Source of the DNA: JBCCGI01 sp039029355 | GTDB lineage: Bacteria > Planctomycetota > UBA1135 > GCA-002686595 | Direction: 5' to 3' | DNA: 64,000 nt | NCBI GenBank assembly: GCA_039029355.1 | Contig: JBCCGI010000007.1 | Location: 62,001-126,000, forward strand | In this document: one piece after another, positions 40,900-49,789 of the stretch | Numbering within the stretch: position 1 is the stretch's first letter | Layout of the letters: every line of letters begins with the position of its first letter | Translations under genes and position numbers: made by a program | The notes under the pieces: generated by a model | Seen by the model: only the letters and a program-made list of their open reading frames with translations | What the model was told of the DNA's origin: nothing | Databases searched by the model: none

Positions 40900-42819
40900 A
40901 TGCTAAGCGCGCGCAAAGAGGACTACGAGCACGCCCGCGAGCGACCCGGCGTGCGCCGGAGCGCGGCCGGGCGCCTGTGGCTCTACAACGTCGGCATCGG
41001 GTGCCTGGTCGGCACCAACTACCTGAGCCACGTCCCCGACGACCCGAAGCAGTGGCTGTTCGCGCTGCCGGCGCTGGTCTCGTCGGTGCTGTTCCTGACG
41101 CTGCTGCCCGGCGGGCTGGTGAGCCTCGCGGCGCACCTGGTCGATCGGCCGCGGGTGTTGGGCCTGCTGCAAGCGTCGCTCTGGACGGTGTTCCTGACGC
41201 TGCTCTTCGCCGATACGCGCATCTACAACATCTTCCAGTACCACTTCAACGGACAGGTCCTGAACCTGATCTACACCCGCGGCTCCGAGGACGCGATCCA
41301 CCTCGGCTGGCAGGTGTGGACGACGATCGCCGGCGGGATGCTGGGGATGGGCGCTTTCCAGCACCTCCTGTGGCGGCGGGCCCTGCGCTTCGCGGTCGAG
41401 GACGACGTGGCCCCGGCGCCGCGCAGGCTGCTGGTCCGGCCGGCCTTCGTGTGGAGCGCGGTGCTGCTCCCGGCCGTGTTCGTCGAGAAGACGCTCTACG
41501 CCCAGGCGGATCTCAGCCGCGACCAGCAGGTGAAGGCGCTCTCGCGCGTCTTCCCGGCCTACCCGGCCCTGCCGGTCGAGACGGTCGCCACCGAGCTGCT
41601 CGGCGTGGACATCGAGCGCCGGCCGAAGGTCGAGCTCGAAGGCGTCGCGATGCAGTACCCGCTGGTCCGCCCGGAGATCGACGCCGACGGCCCGCGCCCG
41701 AACATCCTGCTGCTGGTCGTCGACTGCCTGCGGCACGACATGGTCAACGCCGAGGCGGCACCGAACGTCGAGGCCTTTGCGCGCGAGTCGCGGCGCTTCG
41801 AGGACCACCTGTCGGGCGGCAACTCGACGCGCTTCGGGATGCTGTCGATGCTCTACGGCCTGCACGGCTCGTATTGGTTCCCGATCCTCGAAGAGGGCAC
41901 CTCGCCGGTGCTGGTCGACAGCCTGCTCGACCTCGGCTACGAGATGGGGATCTTCTCGACCGCGTCGCAGAACTACCCCGAGCTGCGCGACACGGCCTGG
42001 TCGCGCATCCCCGACCGCGTGTTCGACCAGTTCCCCTCCAGGGAAGCCTGGAAGCGCGACGAGGAGTCGTCGGCCGCGCTGATCGAGTGGCTCGAGGAAC
42101 GCGCCGAGGAGCCCGATGAGCCGTTCTTCGGCTTCCTGCTGCTCGACTCGCCGCACCAGACCTACAGCCACCCGCCGGAGAGCACGCCCTTCACGCCTTC
42201 GGCGCCGGATCTCGACTACATGACCATGACGCAGAACGAGGGGCCCGACCCCGAGAGCCTGCTCCTGGTCTACAACCGCTACCGCAACGCGGTGCACCAC
42301 GCCGACGCGCGCGTGGGGCTCGTGCTCGACTCGATCGAGCGGCTCGGGCTGGCCGACGACACGGTCATCATCGTCACCGGCGACCACGGCGAGGAGTTCC
42401 GCGAGTGCGGCTTCTTCGGCCACACCAGCGCGTACACCCAGCCGCAGGTCCACGTGCCCTTCCTGATGCGTGGGCCGGGCATCGAGCCGGGCCTCGAAGC
42501 GCGCCCCACCTCGCACCTGGACGTGCCGGCCACGCTGCTCGAGATGCTCGGCGCCGACCCCACCGCCCGCGAGCAGTGGACGCTGGGGGGCAACCTCTTC
42601 GCGCCGATCGAAGACCGCTGCCGCGTCGTGTCGGGCTGGAACGAGCTCGGCGTGTGGGTCCCCGGCAGCATTCTCCGCGTGCCGCTGTCGGGCTACGCCT
42701 TCGACATCGAGGTGTACGACTACCGCTGGAACCTGATCCCCGAGGATCAGGACATCCTGGCGGACGAGGCGGAGGAGCTCACGCGGGTGGCCGCGGAGTG
42801 CAACCGCTTCCTGCGCTGA
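40900..42819 (+). CDS. YejM/PbgA-like inner-membrane protein with sulfatase-fold domain
   Basis: 639 residues. Five transmembrane segments fill the first 215 residues (near YNVGIGCLVGTNYL, WLFALPALVSSVLFLTLLPG, ASLWTVFLTLLFADT, TTIAGGMLGMGAFQHLLW, WSAVLLPAVFVEKTLY), the DUF3413-type arrangement. The alkaline-phosphatase/sulfatase fold begins PNILLLVVDCLRHDM (about 266), with NSTRFGML at the nucleophile site and VTGDHGEEFRE plus FGHTSAYTQPQVHVPF as metal-site motifs. In E. coli YejM (PbgA/LapC) senses outer-leaflet LPS and controls LpxC stability; others in the fold transfer phosphoglycerol or phosphoethanolamine. Metal-site residues look intact here, so it may be an active enzyme. Confidence 0.82.
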   Translation: MLSARKEDYEHARERPGVRRSAAGRLWLYNVGIGCLVGTNYLSHVPDDPKQWLFALPALVSSVLFLTLLPGGLVSLAAHLVDRPRVLGLLQASLWTVFLTLLFADTRIYNIFQYHFNGQVLNLIYTRGSEDAIHLGWQVWTTIAGGMLGMGAFQHLLWRRALRFAVEDDVAPAPRRLLVRPAFVWSAVLLPAVFVEKTLYAQADLSRDQQVKALSRVFPAYPALPVETVATELLGVDIERRPKVELEGVAMQYPLVRPEIDADGPRPNILLLVVDCLRHDMVNAEAAPNVEAFARESRRFEDHLSGGNSTRFGMLSMLYGLHGSYWFPILEEGTSPVLVDSLLDLGYEMGIFSTASQNYPELRDTAWSRIPDRVFDQFPSREAWKRDEESSAALIEWLEERAEEPDEPFFGFLLLDSPHQTYSHPPESTPFTPSAPDLDYMTMTQNEGPDPESLLLVYNRYRNAVHHADARVGLVLDSIERLGLADDTVIIVTGDHGEEFRECGFFGHTSAYTQPQVHVPFLMRGPGIEPGLEARPTSHLDVPATLLEMLGADPTAREQWTLGGNLFAPIEDRCRVVSGWNELGVWVPGSILRVPLSGYAFDIEVYDYRWNLIPEDQDILADEAEELTRVAAECNRFLR

Positions 42820-42984
42820 GCCCGCTCGCCCCGCGCCGCTCGCGCTCCCGCAACGCGGGGAAAACCCCGGTGACGAATCGGGTCGGCTCCTCCATGCTGG
42901 TCGCGCTCGCCCTGCACCGCCCGCCGGCGGGAGACCGGACGGGTGCGCGCGGTTCGACTGCTCGCCAACACGGAAAGAGGAGAC

Positions 42985-43428
42985 ATGACGACGACGATCC
43001 TGCCCACCGACGACGACCTTCTGGCGCGCGAGTTCTTCAACCGCCTCGTGGACGAGGAGCCCAAGGTGCTCTTCGTCGTGCTCGGGCGCACCGACAGCGC
43101 GCTGAAGGCCTTCGAGCGCGCCGAACGGCTCGCCGGCAACCCCGACAGCACCTGGCGCCACGTCGTGTGGGCGCGCTTCCCCGAGCAAATCGCCGAGCGA
43201 ACGCGCCGGCTGCAGGTCCCCGATCCGCTCGTCGACGTGCGGAGCGGCGGCGACCTGCTCGGCGCCGAAGCGGCCGACGGGAAGTTCCCCGACCACGTGC
43301 TCGCCTTCGCCCTCTCGATGGAGGACGACGTGTGCGACGTCATCGAGGAGACCGACCACGCCCCGAGCTTCCTGCGGATCTTCCGCTCGTTCGTGAAGGC
43401 CGAGGCCTCGCTGCGGGGGGACGACTAG
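42985..43428 (+). CDS. Conserved-looking cytosolic protein of unknown function
   Basis: 147 residues with a strong GGAAAGAGGAG ribosome site that fixes the start. No signal peptide or membrane helix. A helix-rich N-terminus (DDDLLAREFFNRLVDEEP) leads into KVLFVVLGRTDSALKAFERA. The chain ends in acidic and helical stretches (LSMEDDVCDVIEETDH, FLRIFRSFVKAEASL). I do not recognise the family. It is followed after 2 bases by the lipoprotein gene, so the two are probably one transcript. Confidence 0.65.
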   Translation: MTTTILPTDDDLLAREFFNRLVDEEPKVLFVVLGRTDSALKAFERAERLAGNPDSTWRHVVWARFPEQIAERTRRLQVPDPLVDVRSGGDLLGAEAADGKFPDHVLAFALSMEDDVCDVIEETDHAPSFLRIFRSFVKAEASLRGDD

Positions 43429-43430
43429 CC

Positions 43431-45332
43431 ATGGGTGCATCGACGCTTCGACGCGCGGCTTCGGCCGCGGCGCTCGCGCTGCTCGCCCTCGGCTGCCGGG
43501 GTGCCAGCTCCTCCCCCACCCAGCCTGAGCTACGCGCCTACACCCCGACCCGCGCCGGCGCCGCGCGCGCCGCCGGGCCGATCCTGAGCCTGGTCGAGCA
43601 CGACGAGGACGGCGGGCGCACGGCGCTGAACCGCACGCACCGTTTTGTCGACGTGAACAGCCGCTTCGACCTCAAGGTCTCGCGGCAGGCGGTCGAGGCG
43701 CAGCTGATCGCGCGCGAGACGAGCCTGGACCCCGACGCCATCGAGGCGCTGCTCGCGGCCCAGGAGGCCGCGCGCGACGGCCTGCAGGGCCTGGCGCCGC
43801 TCGCCGCGGCGGCCGAGGCCTGGGCCGCCGATCCCCAGGGTGCGCAGGCCGAGCTGCAGCAGGCGCTGCAGGCGATCGCGCTCCCGGCGCTCTCGCTGCT
43901 GGATGAGATCGACCGCCCCCAGAGCCTGCTGCGCCCGGTCGCAGACGGCTTCAACGCGGCGCTCGAGACCGGCCCCGCCCGCGGGCCCATCGACCAGTAC
44001 CGGCTGCTGTTCGAGCTGGTCGACACGCTCGTCGGCTCGTACCGCGCGGTGCTCGACCGCGACCTGGCCGACGCGGCCTTCGGGATCCTCCTGGAGGCCC
44101 GCATGACGCGCGACGGCGCGTGGCGCAACGTGCACCTCGACGGCTTTGACACCTACCCGACCGAGGAGCGCTTCCGCGTCGAGCGCTGGCGCATCGCCCC
44201 CACGCCCGAGGAGGAGGCCAAGCTCGAGCAGATGGCGGCGCTCGCCGACTCGCTGAACGCCGGCGAGACGAGCCTCGGCAGCCTGGCGCGCCGCACCCTG
44301 CGCGCCTACGTCGACGGCATCGTGAAGCAGGCGGAGGAGTGCATGGACCGCGCCGAGCGCGACCTCGACGCCCTGCGCGGACGCGCCGAGGCGTACCTGG
44401 AGGCCGAGCGCACGCAGATCGACGAGCTGCTGCGCCTCGCGCGCCGGCTGCGCGACGACCTGCGCCGGCTGTTCGACCACTACGGCTCGGGCAGCGCCGG
44501 CGCCGACCCGAGCGGCGTGCTCGCCGCGCTGCAGGGCGACCTGGCGCGCGTCAGCGGCATGCTCTTCGAGCTGGGCACCGGGCTCAGCGTATGGGCCGAC
44601 CGCAGCCGCTTCGAGGCGGCCGGGCACTCGGTAGCGACGGACGTGCTCGCGATCCTCGACGGCCTGGGCGCGTGCGGCGCGAAGCTGACCGGCGACGTGC
44701 GCGCGCGGCTGCGCGAGCTGACCGATCTGATCGGGCTCACCGACGGCCTCGAGACCACGATCCAGACCATCGGCGCCTACGGCGACAAGGTCCTGCGGCA
44801 CACGCTCGACGACCTGCCGCCGTCCACGCAGCTCGACCTGATCGACACCGGCCAGCGCTCGCCCGGCGACGCGCTGGTCTTCCGCATCGGCTTCGTGAAG
44901 GTCGACCCGGAGACCTCCGAGGCCCAGGGGACGCCGACGACGCTCGAGCAGCACCAGTTCGAGCTCGAGCAGATCCTGGTCCACTTCGAGTCCGCCGTCA
45001 CGCTCGGCTTCGCCGACCCGAACGGCCGCGCCGAGGTCAACTCGACCTGGCAGGTGGTACCGGCCTACAGCCTGCTGCTGAAGCGCGGCTCGCGCCAAAG
45101 CGGCTACCACAACCGCCTGCTCGACCCGGGCTACGGCCTGCACATGAGCGCGCTGGACTTCGACGGCGACGACACTCCCGAGCTGGGCGTGGGCGTCGTG
45201 CTGTCGCTCTTCCGCGACTACCTGCAGGCGGGCTACGGCTACAACCTGTCCGAGGACCGCTGGTACGGCTTCTTCGGCATCGGCGTGCCGCTCAGCGTGC
45301 TGGGGGACGCGGCGAACGGGGCGATCCGCTGA
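43431..45332 (+). CDS. Large lipoprotein of unknown function with coiled-coil centre
   Basis: 633 residues. Lipobox ALGC (C22) after a short signal peptide. The N-terminal third is helical and Ala/Leu-rich. A long amphipathic helix with coiled-coil character lies around residues 300-370 (ECMDRAERDLDALRGRAEAY, LRLARRLRDDLRRLFDHY). The C-terminal 130 residues are beta-rich with aromatic, alternating strands (VVPAYSLLLKRG, LGVGVVLSLFRDYLQAGYGY) and end IGVPLSVLGD, suggestive of an outer-membrane beta-structure. No known family recognised. The ATG is 2 bases after the upstream gene; convergent with the small membrane gene downstream. Confidence 0.7.
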   Translation: MGASTLRRAASAAALALLALGCRGASSSPTQPELRAYTPTRAGAARAAGPILSLVEHDEDGGRTALNRTHRFVDVNSRFDLKVSRQAVEAQLIARETSLDPDAIEALLAAQEAARDGLQGLAPLAAAAEAWAADPQGAQAELQQALQAIALPALSLLDEIDRPQSLLRPVADGFNAALETGPARGPIDQYRLLFELVDTLVGSYRAVLDRDLADAAFGILLEARMTRDGAWRNVHLDGFDTYPTEERFRVERWRIAPTPEEEAKLEQMAALADSLNAGETSLGSLARRTLRAYVDGIVKQAEECMDRAERDLDALRGRAEAYLEAERTQIDELLRLARRLRDDLRRLFDHYGSGSAGADPSGVLAALQGDLARVSGMLFELGTGLSVWADRSRFEAAGHSVATDVLAILDGLGACGAKLTGDVRARLRELTDLIGLTDGLETTIQTIGAYGDKVLRHTLDDLPPSTQLDLIDTGQRSPGDALVFRIGFVKVDPETSEAQGTPTTLEQHQFELEQILVHFESAVTLGFADPNGRAEVNSTWQVVPAYSLLLKRGSRQSGYHNRLLDPGYGLHMSALDFDGDDTPELGVGVVLSLFRDYLQAGYGYNLSEDRWYGFFGIGVPLSVLGDAANGAIR

Positions 45333-45584
45333 CTACATCCGCGCGCGGAACGTCCACACCCCGACCAGCGTCAGCATCAACGCGAGGTTGATCGGATCGA
45401 GGACCGTGATGCGCGCCACCATCGCCAGCACCGCGCGGCGCAGGAAGAGCGGCGACACCCCCCACTGCAGGAGCCGCTCCTCCCAGCGCTTGTAGAAGCT
45501 CCACGTACGCGCCGCGCCGCGCACCGTCCACACGGTGGCGATCAGGAACGTCGTGTAGCGGACGAAGTCGTAGGGGTCGAGCAC
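45333..45584 (-). CDS. Small two-helix membrane protein
   Basis: 83 residues. Two hydrophobic segments (VRYTTFLIATVWTVRGAA, about 8-25, and LALMLTLVGVWTF, about 67-79) flank a basic and aromatic middle (TWSFYKRWEERLLQWG). It ends FRARM. It starts 4 bases after the preceding membrane protein gene, which follows pgi, so a pgi-linked operon is likely. Function unknown. Confidence 0.65.
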   Translation of the reverse strand: MLDPYDFVRYTTFLIATVWTVRGAARTWSFYKRWEERLLQWGVSPLFLRRAVLAMVARITVLDPINLALMLTLVGVWTFRARM

Positions 45585-45588
45585 GGGC

Positions 45589-46038
45589 TCAGGCCGCGGC
45601 CGGCGGCTCGCGGGTGATCCAGAACAGGATCAGGTAGACGATCGCGGCACCGACGAGGACCAGGAGCGAGAGCCGCACCTCGCGGCGCTTCACCTCGACC
45701 GAGTGCTCGATGACGCTGCGGATGCGCTCCGATTCCTCGTGGATCGCGCGGCGCATGGCGCGGACGGCGCGGTCCTCGAGGTCGTCGGCTTTTTGGTCGT
45801 AGAGCGAGCCGACCACCTCGGCGGCGCGCTCCTCGATCTTGTCGGCGCCCGAGGAGACCGCGCTCTTGAGCACGCGCTCGGCGCGGCCCTCGACCCAGCG
45901 GGCCAGGCGACCGCGCCGCCTGCGCTTGGGTTCGTCGTCGGGGACGGCTTCCAGGTCCGGGACCGGCTCCTCGACTCTCTTCGGGCCGGGTTCCGGCTTG
46001 GGGGGATCGGGCCCCAGGGCTTCGGAGGGCTCGGCCAT
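45589..46038 (-). CDS. C-terminally anchored helical protein with basic patch
   Basis: 149 residues. A Pro/Glu-rich start (PPKPEPGPKRVEEPVPD) precedes KRRRRGRLARW and long amphipathic helices (AVSSGADKIEERAAEVVG, DDLEDRAVRAMRRAIHEES). A single transmembrane helix lies near the C-terminus (LSLLVLVGAAIVYLILFWI). The topology is a tail anchor with the bulk in the cytoplasm. Located between pgi (14 bases upstream) and the small two-helix protein (4 bases downstream). No known family. Confidence 0.65.
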   Translation of the reverse strand: MAEPSEALGPDPPKPEPGPKRVEEPVPDLEAVPDDEPKRRRRGRLARWVEGRAERVLKSAVSSGADKIEERAAEVVGSLYDQKADDLEDRAVRAMRRAIHEESERIRSVIEHSVEVKRREVRLSLLVLVGAAIVYLILFWITREPPAAA

Positions 46039-46052
46039 GGCGGCGGGTACGG

Positions 46053-47441
46053 CTAGATCACGCGGGGATTCGCAGGCGCCGACCGTTCGATCTCGGCACG
46101 GCGCTCCTCGAAGCCCGCGCGGCCCATCAGGGCGTAGGCGGCGACCTTGCCGGCCTCGACGCCGGGCTGGTCGAAGGCGTCGACGTCGTAGTGCTCGCCG
46201 AGCACGGCGACCGACAGCTCGAGCATGTAGAGCAGCTGCCCGATGCTGTGGGCGTCGACCTTCTCGAGCGAGATCGTGGCGTTGGGGCGCGAGGCCTCGG
46301 TGAGCGCGATGCGCGTGCCGTCGCGCTCGGCCTGGAAGAGCTCCCTCAGCGTGTGGCCCCCGAGGTAGGAGGCGCCCTCGAGGTCGGCGTAGGCGTGGGG
46401 CAGCTCGACCGAGTGGTCGGGCTGGTCGACCGACAGCAGCGTGAACCACTTGTCGAACGGGCCCTCGACGTAGAGCTGCACCTGGCTGTGCTGGTCGGTG
46501 ACGCCGACGGCGCGCACGGGCGTGGGGCCGCGGAAGACGTCCTCGCCGGCGCGCGAGCGGCGCTTGCCGATCGACTCCGCCAGGAGCTGGGCGTACCAGT
46601 CAGCGACGTCCTTCAGCCGGCTGGAGTACGAGAACGTGATCGCCATGCTCTTCTGCCGGCGCTCATGCAGCAGGTACTGGAGCGCCGAGTGCACGAGCAC
46701 CGGGTTGTCGAAGAAGTCCGCGCCCTGGGCGCGCTCGTCCATCTTCGCGGCGCCCTGCAGCAGCCCCTGCACGTCGATGCCGACCAGCGCCGACGACAGC
46801 AGGCCGACGGGCGAGAGCACGCTGAAGCGGCCCCCCACCCCGTCGGGCACGACGAAGGAGCGGTACGACTCGCGCGCGACGATCTCGCGCAGCACGCCCT
46901 TCTCGGCGTCGGTCGTCACGACCAGGTGGTCGCGATGGCCGTCCTCGCCCAGGGCGTCGACCAGCCGCTGGCGGAAGAGCAGGAACTGGCTCATCGTCTC
47001 CGCCGTGCCCCCGGACTTCGAGATCACGTTGAAGAGCGTCTCGGCGGGGTCGATGTGCTCGAGAAACTCCCCGATCAGGTCGGGGTCGACGTTGTCCAAC
47101 ACGAACAGGCGCGGCAGCCCGGCCGGCGGGTTCAGGTTGTAGTACGGGCTGTTGAGCGCGGTCTGGAGCGCGATGTTGCCCAGCGCCGAGCCGCCGATGC
47201 CGAGCACCGCGACGTTGCGAAAACGTCCGCGCACCGACGCGGCGTAGTCGGTGATGTCGGCGACGACTTCGTGCTGGTACGGCAGGTCGAGCCAGCGCAG
47301 GTCCTGGCCGCGGCGAGCCAGCACGCGCTCGAGGCCGCGGGAGGAAGCGTCGGCGAGCTCAAGCAGCTCGGCCTCGCGGAGGCCGTGCTCGCCGACGGCG
47401 TCCGAAAGGCAGTTCGTGTAGTCGAGTCGAATCGCGCTCAA
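46053..47441 (-). CDS. pgi: Glucose-6-phosphate isomerase
   Basis: 462 residues from a TTG preceded by GGAGAG; longer frames upstream run into the metallopeptidase gene. The sugar-phosphate isomerase fold shows VAVLGIGGSALGNIALQTAL, then FNVISKSGGTAETMSQFL (phosphate site), GVGGRFSVLSPVGLL (the PGI GGRFSV motif with catalytic Arg), and DQHSQVQLYVEGP with the ring-opening His region. It interconverts glucose 6-phosphate and fructose 6-phosphate. The length of about 450 marks the short bacterial form. Two small membrane-protein genes follow closely. Confidence 0.95.
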   Translation of the reverse strand: MSAIRLDYTNCLSDAVGEHGLREAELLELADASSRGLERVLARRGQDLRWLDLPYQHEVVADITDYAASVRGRFRNVAVLGIGGSALGNIALQTALNSPYYNLNPPAGLPRLFVLDNVDPDLIGEFLEHIDPAETLFNVISKSGGTAETMSQFLLFRQRLVDALGEDGHRDHLVVTTDAEKGVLREIVARESYRSFVVPDGVGGRFSVLSPVGLLSSALVGIDVQGLLQGAAKMDERAQGADFFDNPVLVHSALQYLLHERRQKSMAITFSYSSRLKDVADWYAQLLAESIGKRRSRAGEDVFRGPTPVRAVGVTDQHSQVQLYVEGPFDKWFTLLSVDQPDHSVELPHAYADLEGASYLGGHTLRELFQAERDGTRIALTEASRPNATISLEKVDAHSIGQLLYMLELSVAVLGEHYDVDAFDQPGVEAGKVAAYALMGRAGFEERRAEIERSAPANPRVI

Positions 47442-47572
47442 CGGAGCTCTCCGGGGTTGTCCCTCTTTGGGGGGAGGCCGAGTGGGGCCCGGCAGACTAA
47501 GCCGCCCGCCCCGGCCTGCGCAACGCCCCCGCGCTCGCCGGCGCAACGCGGAGGAACTCCGGGGCGCTTCTC

Positions 47573-48280
47573 CTAATCGTCCGACTGGGAGCGCAGCACG
47601 AGGAGAAAAATCAGCTGGGCCACGGCGGTGAGAAGGCCGGCGACGTAGGTCATCGCGGCCGCCCCGAGCACCTTTTCGACCCCCTTGGCCTCCTCGCTCG
47701 TCGTCACGATCCCGGTCGAGGCCAGCACGGCCTTGGCGCGGCGGCTCGCGTCGAACTCGACCGGCAGGGTCACGAGCTGGAACAGCGCGGTGAGGAAGAA
47801 GCAGATGATCCCGATGTCGAGCAGCAGCCCGCCGACGCCGCCGAAGAAGAAGCCCGCCATCACGCAGTAGGCCCAAACCTGGGAGCCGATCGTGACCACC
47901 GGGACCAGCTTGGAGCGCATCCCCAGCGGCCCGTAATCCTTGGCGTGCTGGATCGCGTGCCCGGCCTCGTGGGCGGCGACCGCGATCGAGGAGATCGAGC
48001 GACCGCGGTAGACCTCGGGCGAGAGCCGCAGAGCGCGCGCCCGGGGGTCGTAGTGGTCGGACAGGAAGCCGGGGTGCTCCTCGATCGTCAGCCCGGTCGC
48101 CCCGCCGGCCTGCGCGACGGCGGCGGCCGCCTGGGCGCCGGTCATGCCGGTGCGCACGCCGACGCGCGCGAAGCTTTTGAAGACCGACTTCACCCGCCAA
48201 GAGGTGAAGAGACCGAAGGCCATCATCGGGCCGACGATCAGCCAGAACTCGGGACGGAAGAGCCAGGAGTAGAAGAACAT
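47573..48280 (-). CDS. Membrane zinc metallopeptidase, YugP/Zn_peptidase_2 type
   Basis: 235 residues. N-terminal helix (FWLIVGPMMAFGLFTSW), then HEAGH (H104, E105, H108) in AVAAHEAGHAIQHA. Two more membrane segments follow (VWAYCVMAGFFFGGVGGLLLD and IICFFLTALFQLVTLPV). The third zinc ligand region is PVEFDASRRA, with E175, where the family has it. A final helix (MTYVAGLLTAVAQLIFLL) ends the protein. The family is of neutral zinc peptidases with unknown substrates. Transcribed toward pgi with a gap of about 130 bases. Confidence 0.85.
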   Translation of the reverse strand: MFFYSWLFRPEFWLIVGPMMAFGLFTSWRVKSVFKSFARVGVRTGMTGAQAAAAVAQAGGATGLTIEEHPGFLSDHYDPRARALRLSPEVYRGRSISSIAVAAHEAGHAIQHAKDYGPLGMRSKLVPVVTIGSQVWAYCVMAGFFFGGVGGLLLDIGIICFFLTALFQLVTLPVEFDASRRAKAVLASTGIVTTSEEAKGVEKVLGAAAMTYVAGLLTAVAQLIFLLVLRSQSDD

Positions 48281-48444
48281 CGCGAGGCCTTTACGGGGCT
48301 GTGGGAGGCGCAGGGGGGGTCCGGGGCCCCCGGGCGCCGCGGGCGCGGCACGAGAATAGGACGCGCCAAGCCGGCATACCAAGAGGCGATCGGAGCCTCT
48401 CTTTTGCGACTCAGCGCCCTCCGCGGGCAGGAAACACGAAACCT

Positions 48445-48478
48445 TCCCTACCCTAGAGGGACCGGCGCGCGCTATTAA
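48445..48478 (+). promoter_or_regulatory. Probable MerR-type operator and promoter, self-regulating
   Basis: TCCCT (48445-48449) and AGGGA (48457-48461) are inverted arms with a 7-base spacer, overlapping the smaller CCCT-AG-AGGG. TATTAA (48473-48478) is a good -10, 14 bases before the MerR ATG, while no proper -35 is seen at 17 bases. Dyad sites between stretched promoter elements are the MerR hallmark. Confidence 0.4.
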
Positions 48479-48491
48479 TCAGGGGCAACCC

Positions 48492-48968
48492 ATGGGAGCG
48501 ATCGACCCCAAGCTGCTCCGGATCGGCGAGTTCGCTCGCCTGGCCGGGACCAACCTGAGAACCCTCCGGTACTACGAAGAGCTCGGCCTCTTCACCCCCT
48601 TCCGGCGCAGCCAGGGGGGCTTCCGCTACTACCGCGAGACCGACCTCAACCGGCTCAAGCTGATCCGGGCGTTCCAGGACCTGGGCCTGGCCTTGGAGGA
48701 GATTCGCGAGCTCTTCACGACCCGCGAGGAAGGGATTTCCCGGGTCGAGCTGATGCGTCGCGTGGACCGCGCGCTGGCCTCGCAGGACGAGCTTCTGGTG
48801 CAGCGCGTGGCGGCGATCGAGAAGCAGCGCGACCGGATCCGCGAGGCGCGCGGGAAGCTGGAGCAGTGCGTCCCCTGCGCGCACGTTCCGGGCGTCGAGA
48901 ACAACTTCTGCGAGCCCTGCCAGGCCGACGGATCGAGCCTGCCCGAGCAGCTGAGCGCGCTGTTCTAG
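48492..48968 (+). CDS. MerR-family regulator with C-terminal four-cysteine cluster
   Basis: 158 residues. MerR winged helix: LLRIGEFARLAGTNLRTLRYYEELGLF, then GFRYYRETDLNRLKLIRAF and the helix LALEEIRELFTT. A long dimerisation coiled coil follows (VAAIEKQRDRIREARGKLEQ). The end carries C126, C129, C140 and C143 as C-x2-C-x10-C-x2-C, an unusual addition. MerR, CueR and SoxR use 1-4 cysteines here to sense metals or hold an Fe-S cluster, so a metal or redox signal is plausible. Divergent from the metallopeptidase gene. Confidence 0.88.
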   Translation: MGAIDPKLLRIGEFARLAGTNLRTLRYYEELGLFTPFRRSQGGFRYYRETDLNRLKLIRAFQDLGLALEEIRELFTTREEGISRVELMRRVDRALASQDELLVQRVAAIEKQRDRIREARGKLEQCVPCAHVPGVENNFCEPCQADGSSLPEQLSALF

Positions 48969-48969
48969 C

Positions 48970-49013
48970 CGCCGGAAACGGGGCCGCCGAGGCCGCCTGC
49001 GCGGGTTCCGGCG
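48970..49013 (+). terminator. Terminator-like hairpin after the MerR gene
   Basis: CGCCGGAA (48970-48977) pairs perfectly with TTCCGGCG (49006-49013); the loop itself contains GGCCGCC/GAGGCCGCC repeats. No T-run follows. Confidence 0.3.
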
Positions 49014-49090
49014 CGGCCGGGTCGGTTCCAGCGGGGTAGGGTTCCTCAGAGCCTGCCTCCCGCATACACTCCTCCCCCCTCCTCCCGGTC

Positions 49091-49615
49091 GTGCCCGAAC
49101 CTATCCAGAGCTACACAACCCGCGTGAGCGGACGCTGGAACCAGCGTCACGAGCTCCTCGAAGGGGAACAGACCCTCGGCGTCCTCACCGTCGAGCGGAA
49201 TCGCTCCGGGATGGTGATCCAGGGCGAGTACCAGCCCGAAGCGGGCGAGCTCTACTACTTCCGCCGCGACCCGGGGCTGCTGCGGAGCCAGTTCTCGATG
49301 TGGACCGACGGCCGCGAGTGGCTCGGCTCCTCGCTGCGCTGGAGCTTCATGGGGCGCGCCGTGCACCTCTCGACCGGCACCAAGCCGTACCGCCTGCTGC
49401 CGCTGCCGGGCTTCCGGCGCGGCTGGGGCCTCTACGCGCCCAAGACCGGCGAGACGGCCCAGATCCGGGTCGGGATGGTGGGTCGCGCGGCCGAGCTCGA
49501 CGTGTACCGGCGCATCGACATCTCGCTGCTCCTCTTTGCGTACTTCTTGGGGTCGCAGATCTACGGCGAATCGCTGTTGCCCGGCCCCTCGCCCGAGAAG
49601 GCCGTCCAGGGCTGA
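49091..49615 (+). CDS. Protein of unknown function with hydrophobic C-terminal segment
   Basis: 174 residues from a GTG. Beta-rich: QSYTTRVSGRWNQRHELLE, LGVLTVERNRSG, YYFRRDPGLLRSQFSMW, RGWGLYAPKTGETAQIRV. A hydrophobic stretch (ISLLLFAYFLGSQIYGES, about 145-162) precedes PGPSPEKAVQG. The pattern of short antiparallel strands plus one helix recalls tubby/LURP-like or lipocalin-like small domains, but I cannot assign it. It stands alone between the MerR gene and the surface-protein pair. Confidence 0.6.
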   Translation: MPEPIQSYTTRVSGRWNQRHELLEGEQTLGVLTVERNRSGMVIQGEYQPEAGELYYFRRDPGLLRSQFSMWTDGREWLGSSLRWSFMGRAVHLSTGTKPYRLLPLPGFRRGWGLYAPKTGETAQIRVGMVGRAAELDVYRRIDISLLLFAYFLGSQIYGESLLPGPSPEKAVQG

Positions 49616-49789
49616 TCGCGGCCGAATTTCGGCCCGATTCCGCGGAAGGATCGCGGTACCCCGCGCGTCCGAGCAGCCACGGGCTTCGACCCGTCTCCCG
49701 TGCTCCCGCCCTGGGGCTGCGGTAGGATTTGCGGCCCTCTTCGCCGAATCCCCGCCTCCTTGGGGACTCGTGATCTCAGGAATCCAACC

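Noticed and set aside
40903..43440. Long minus-strand open frame opposite the YejM-like gene
   Set aside because: Antisense to a protein with clear membrane and sulfatase motifs; no domain of its own.
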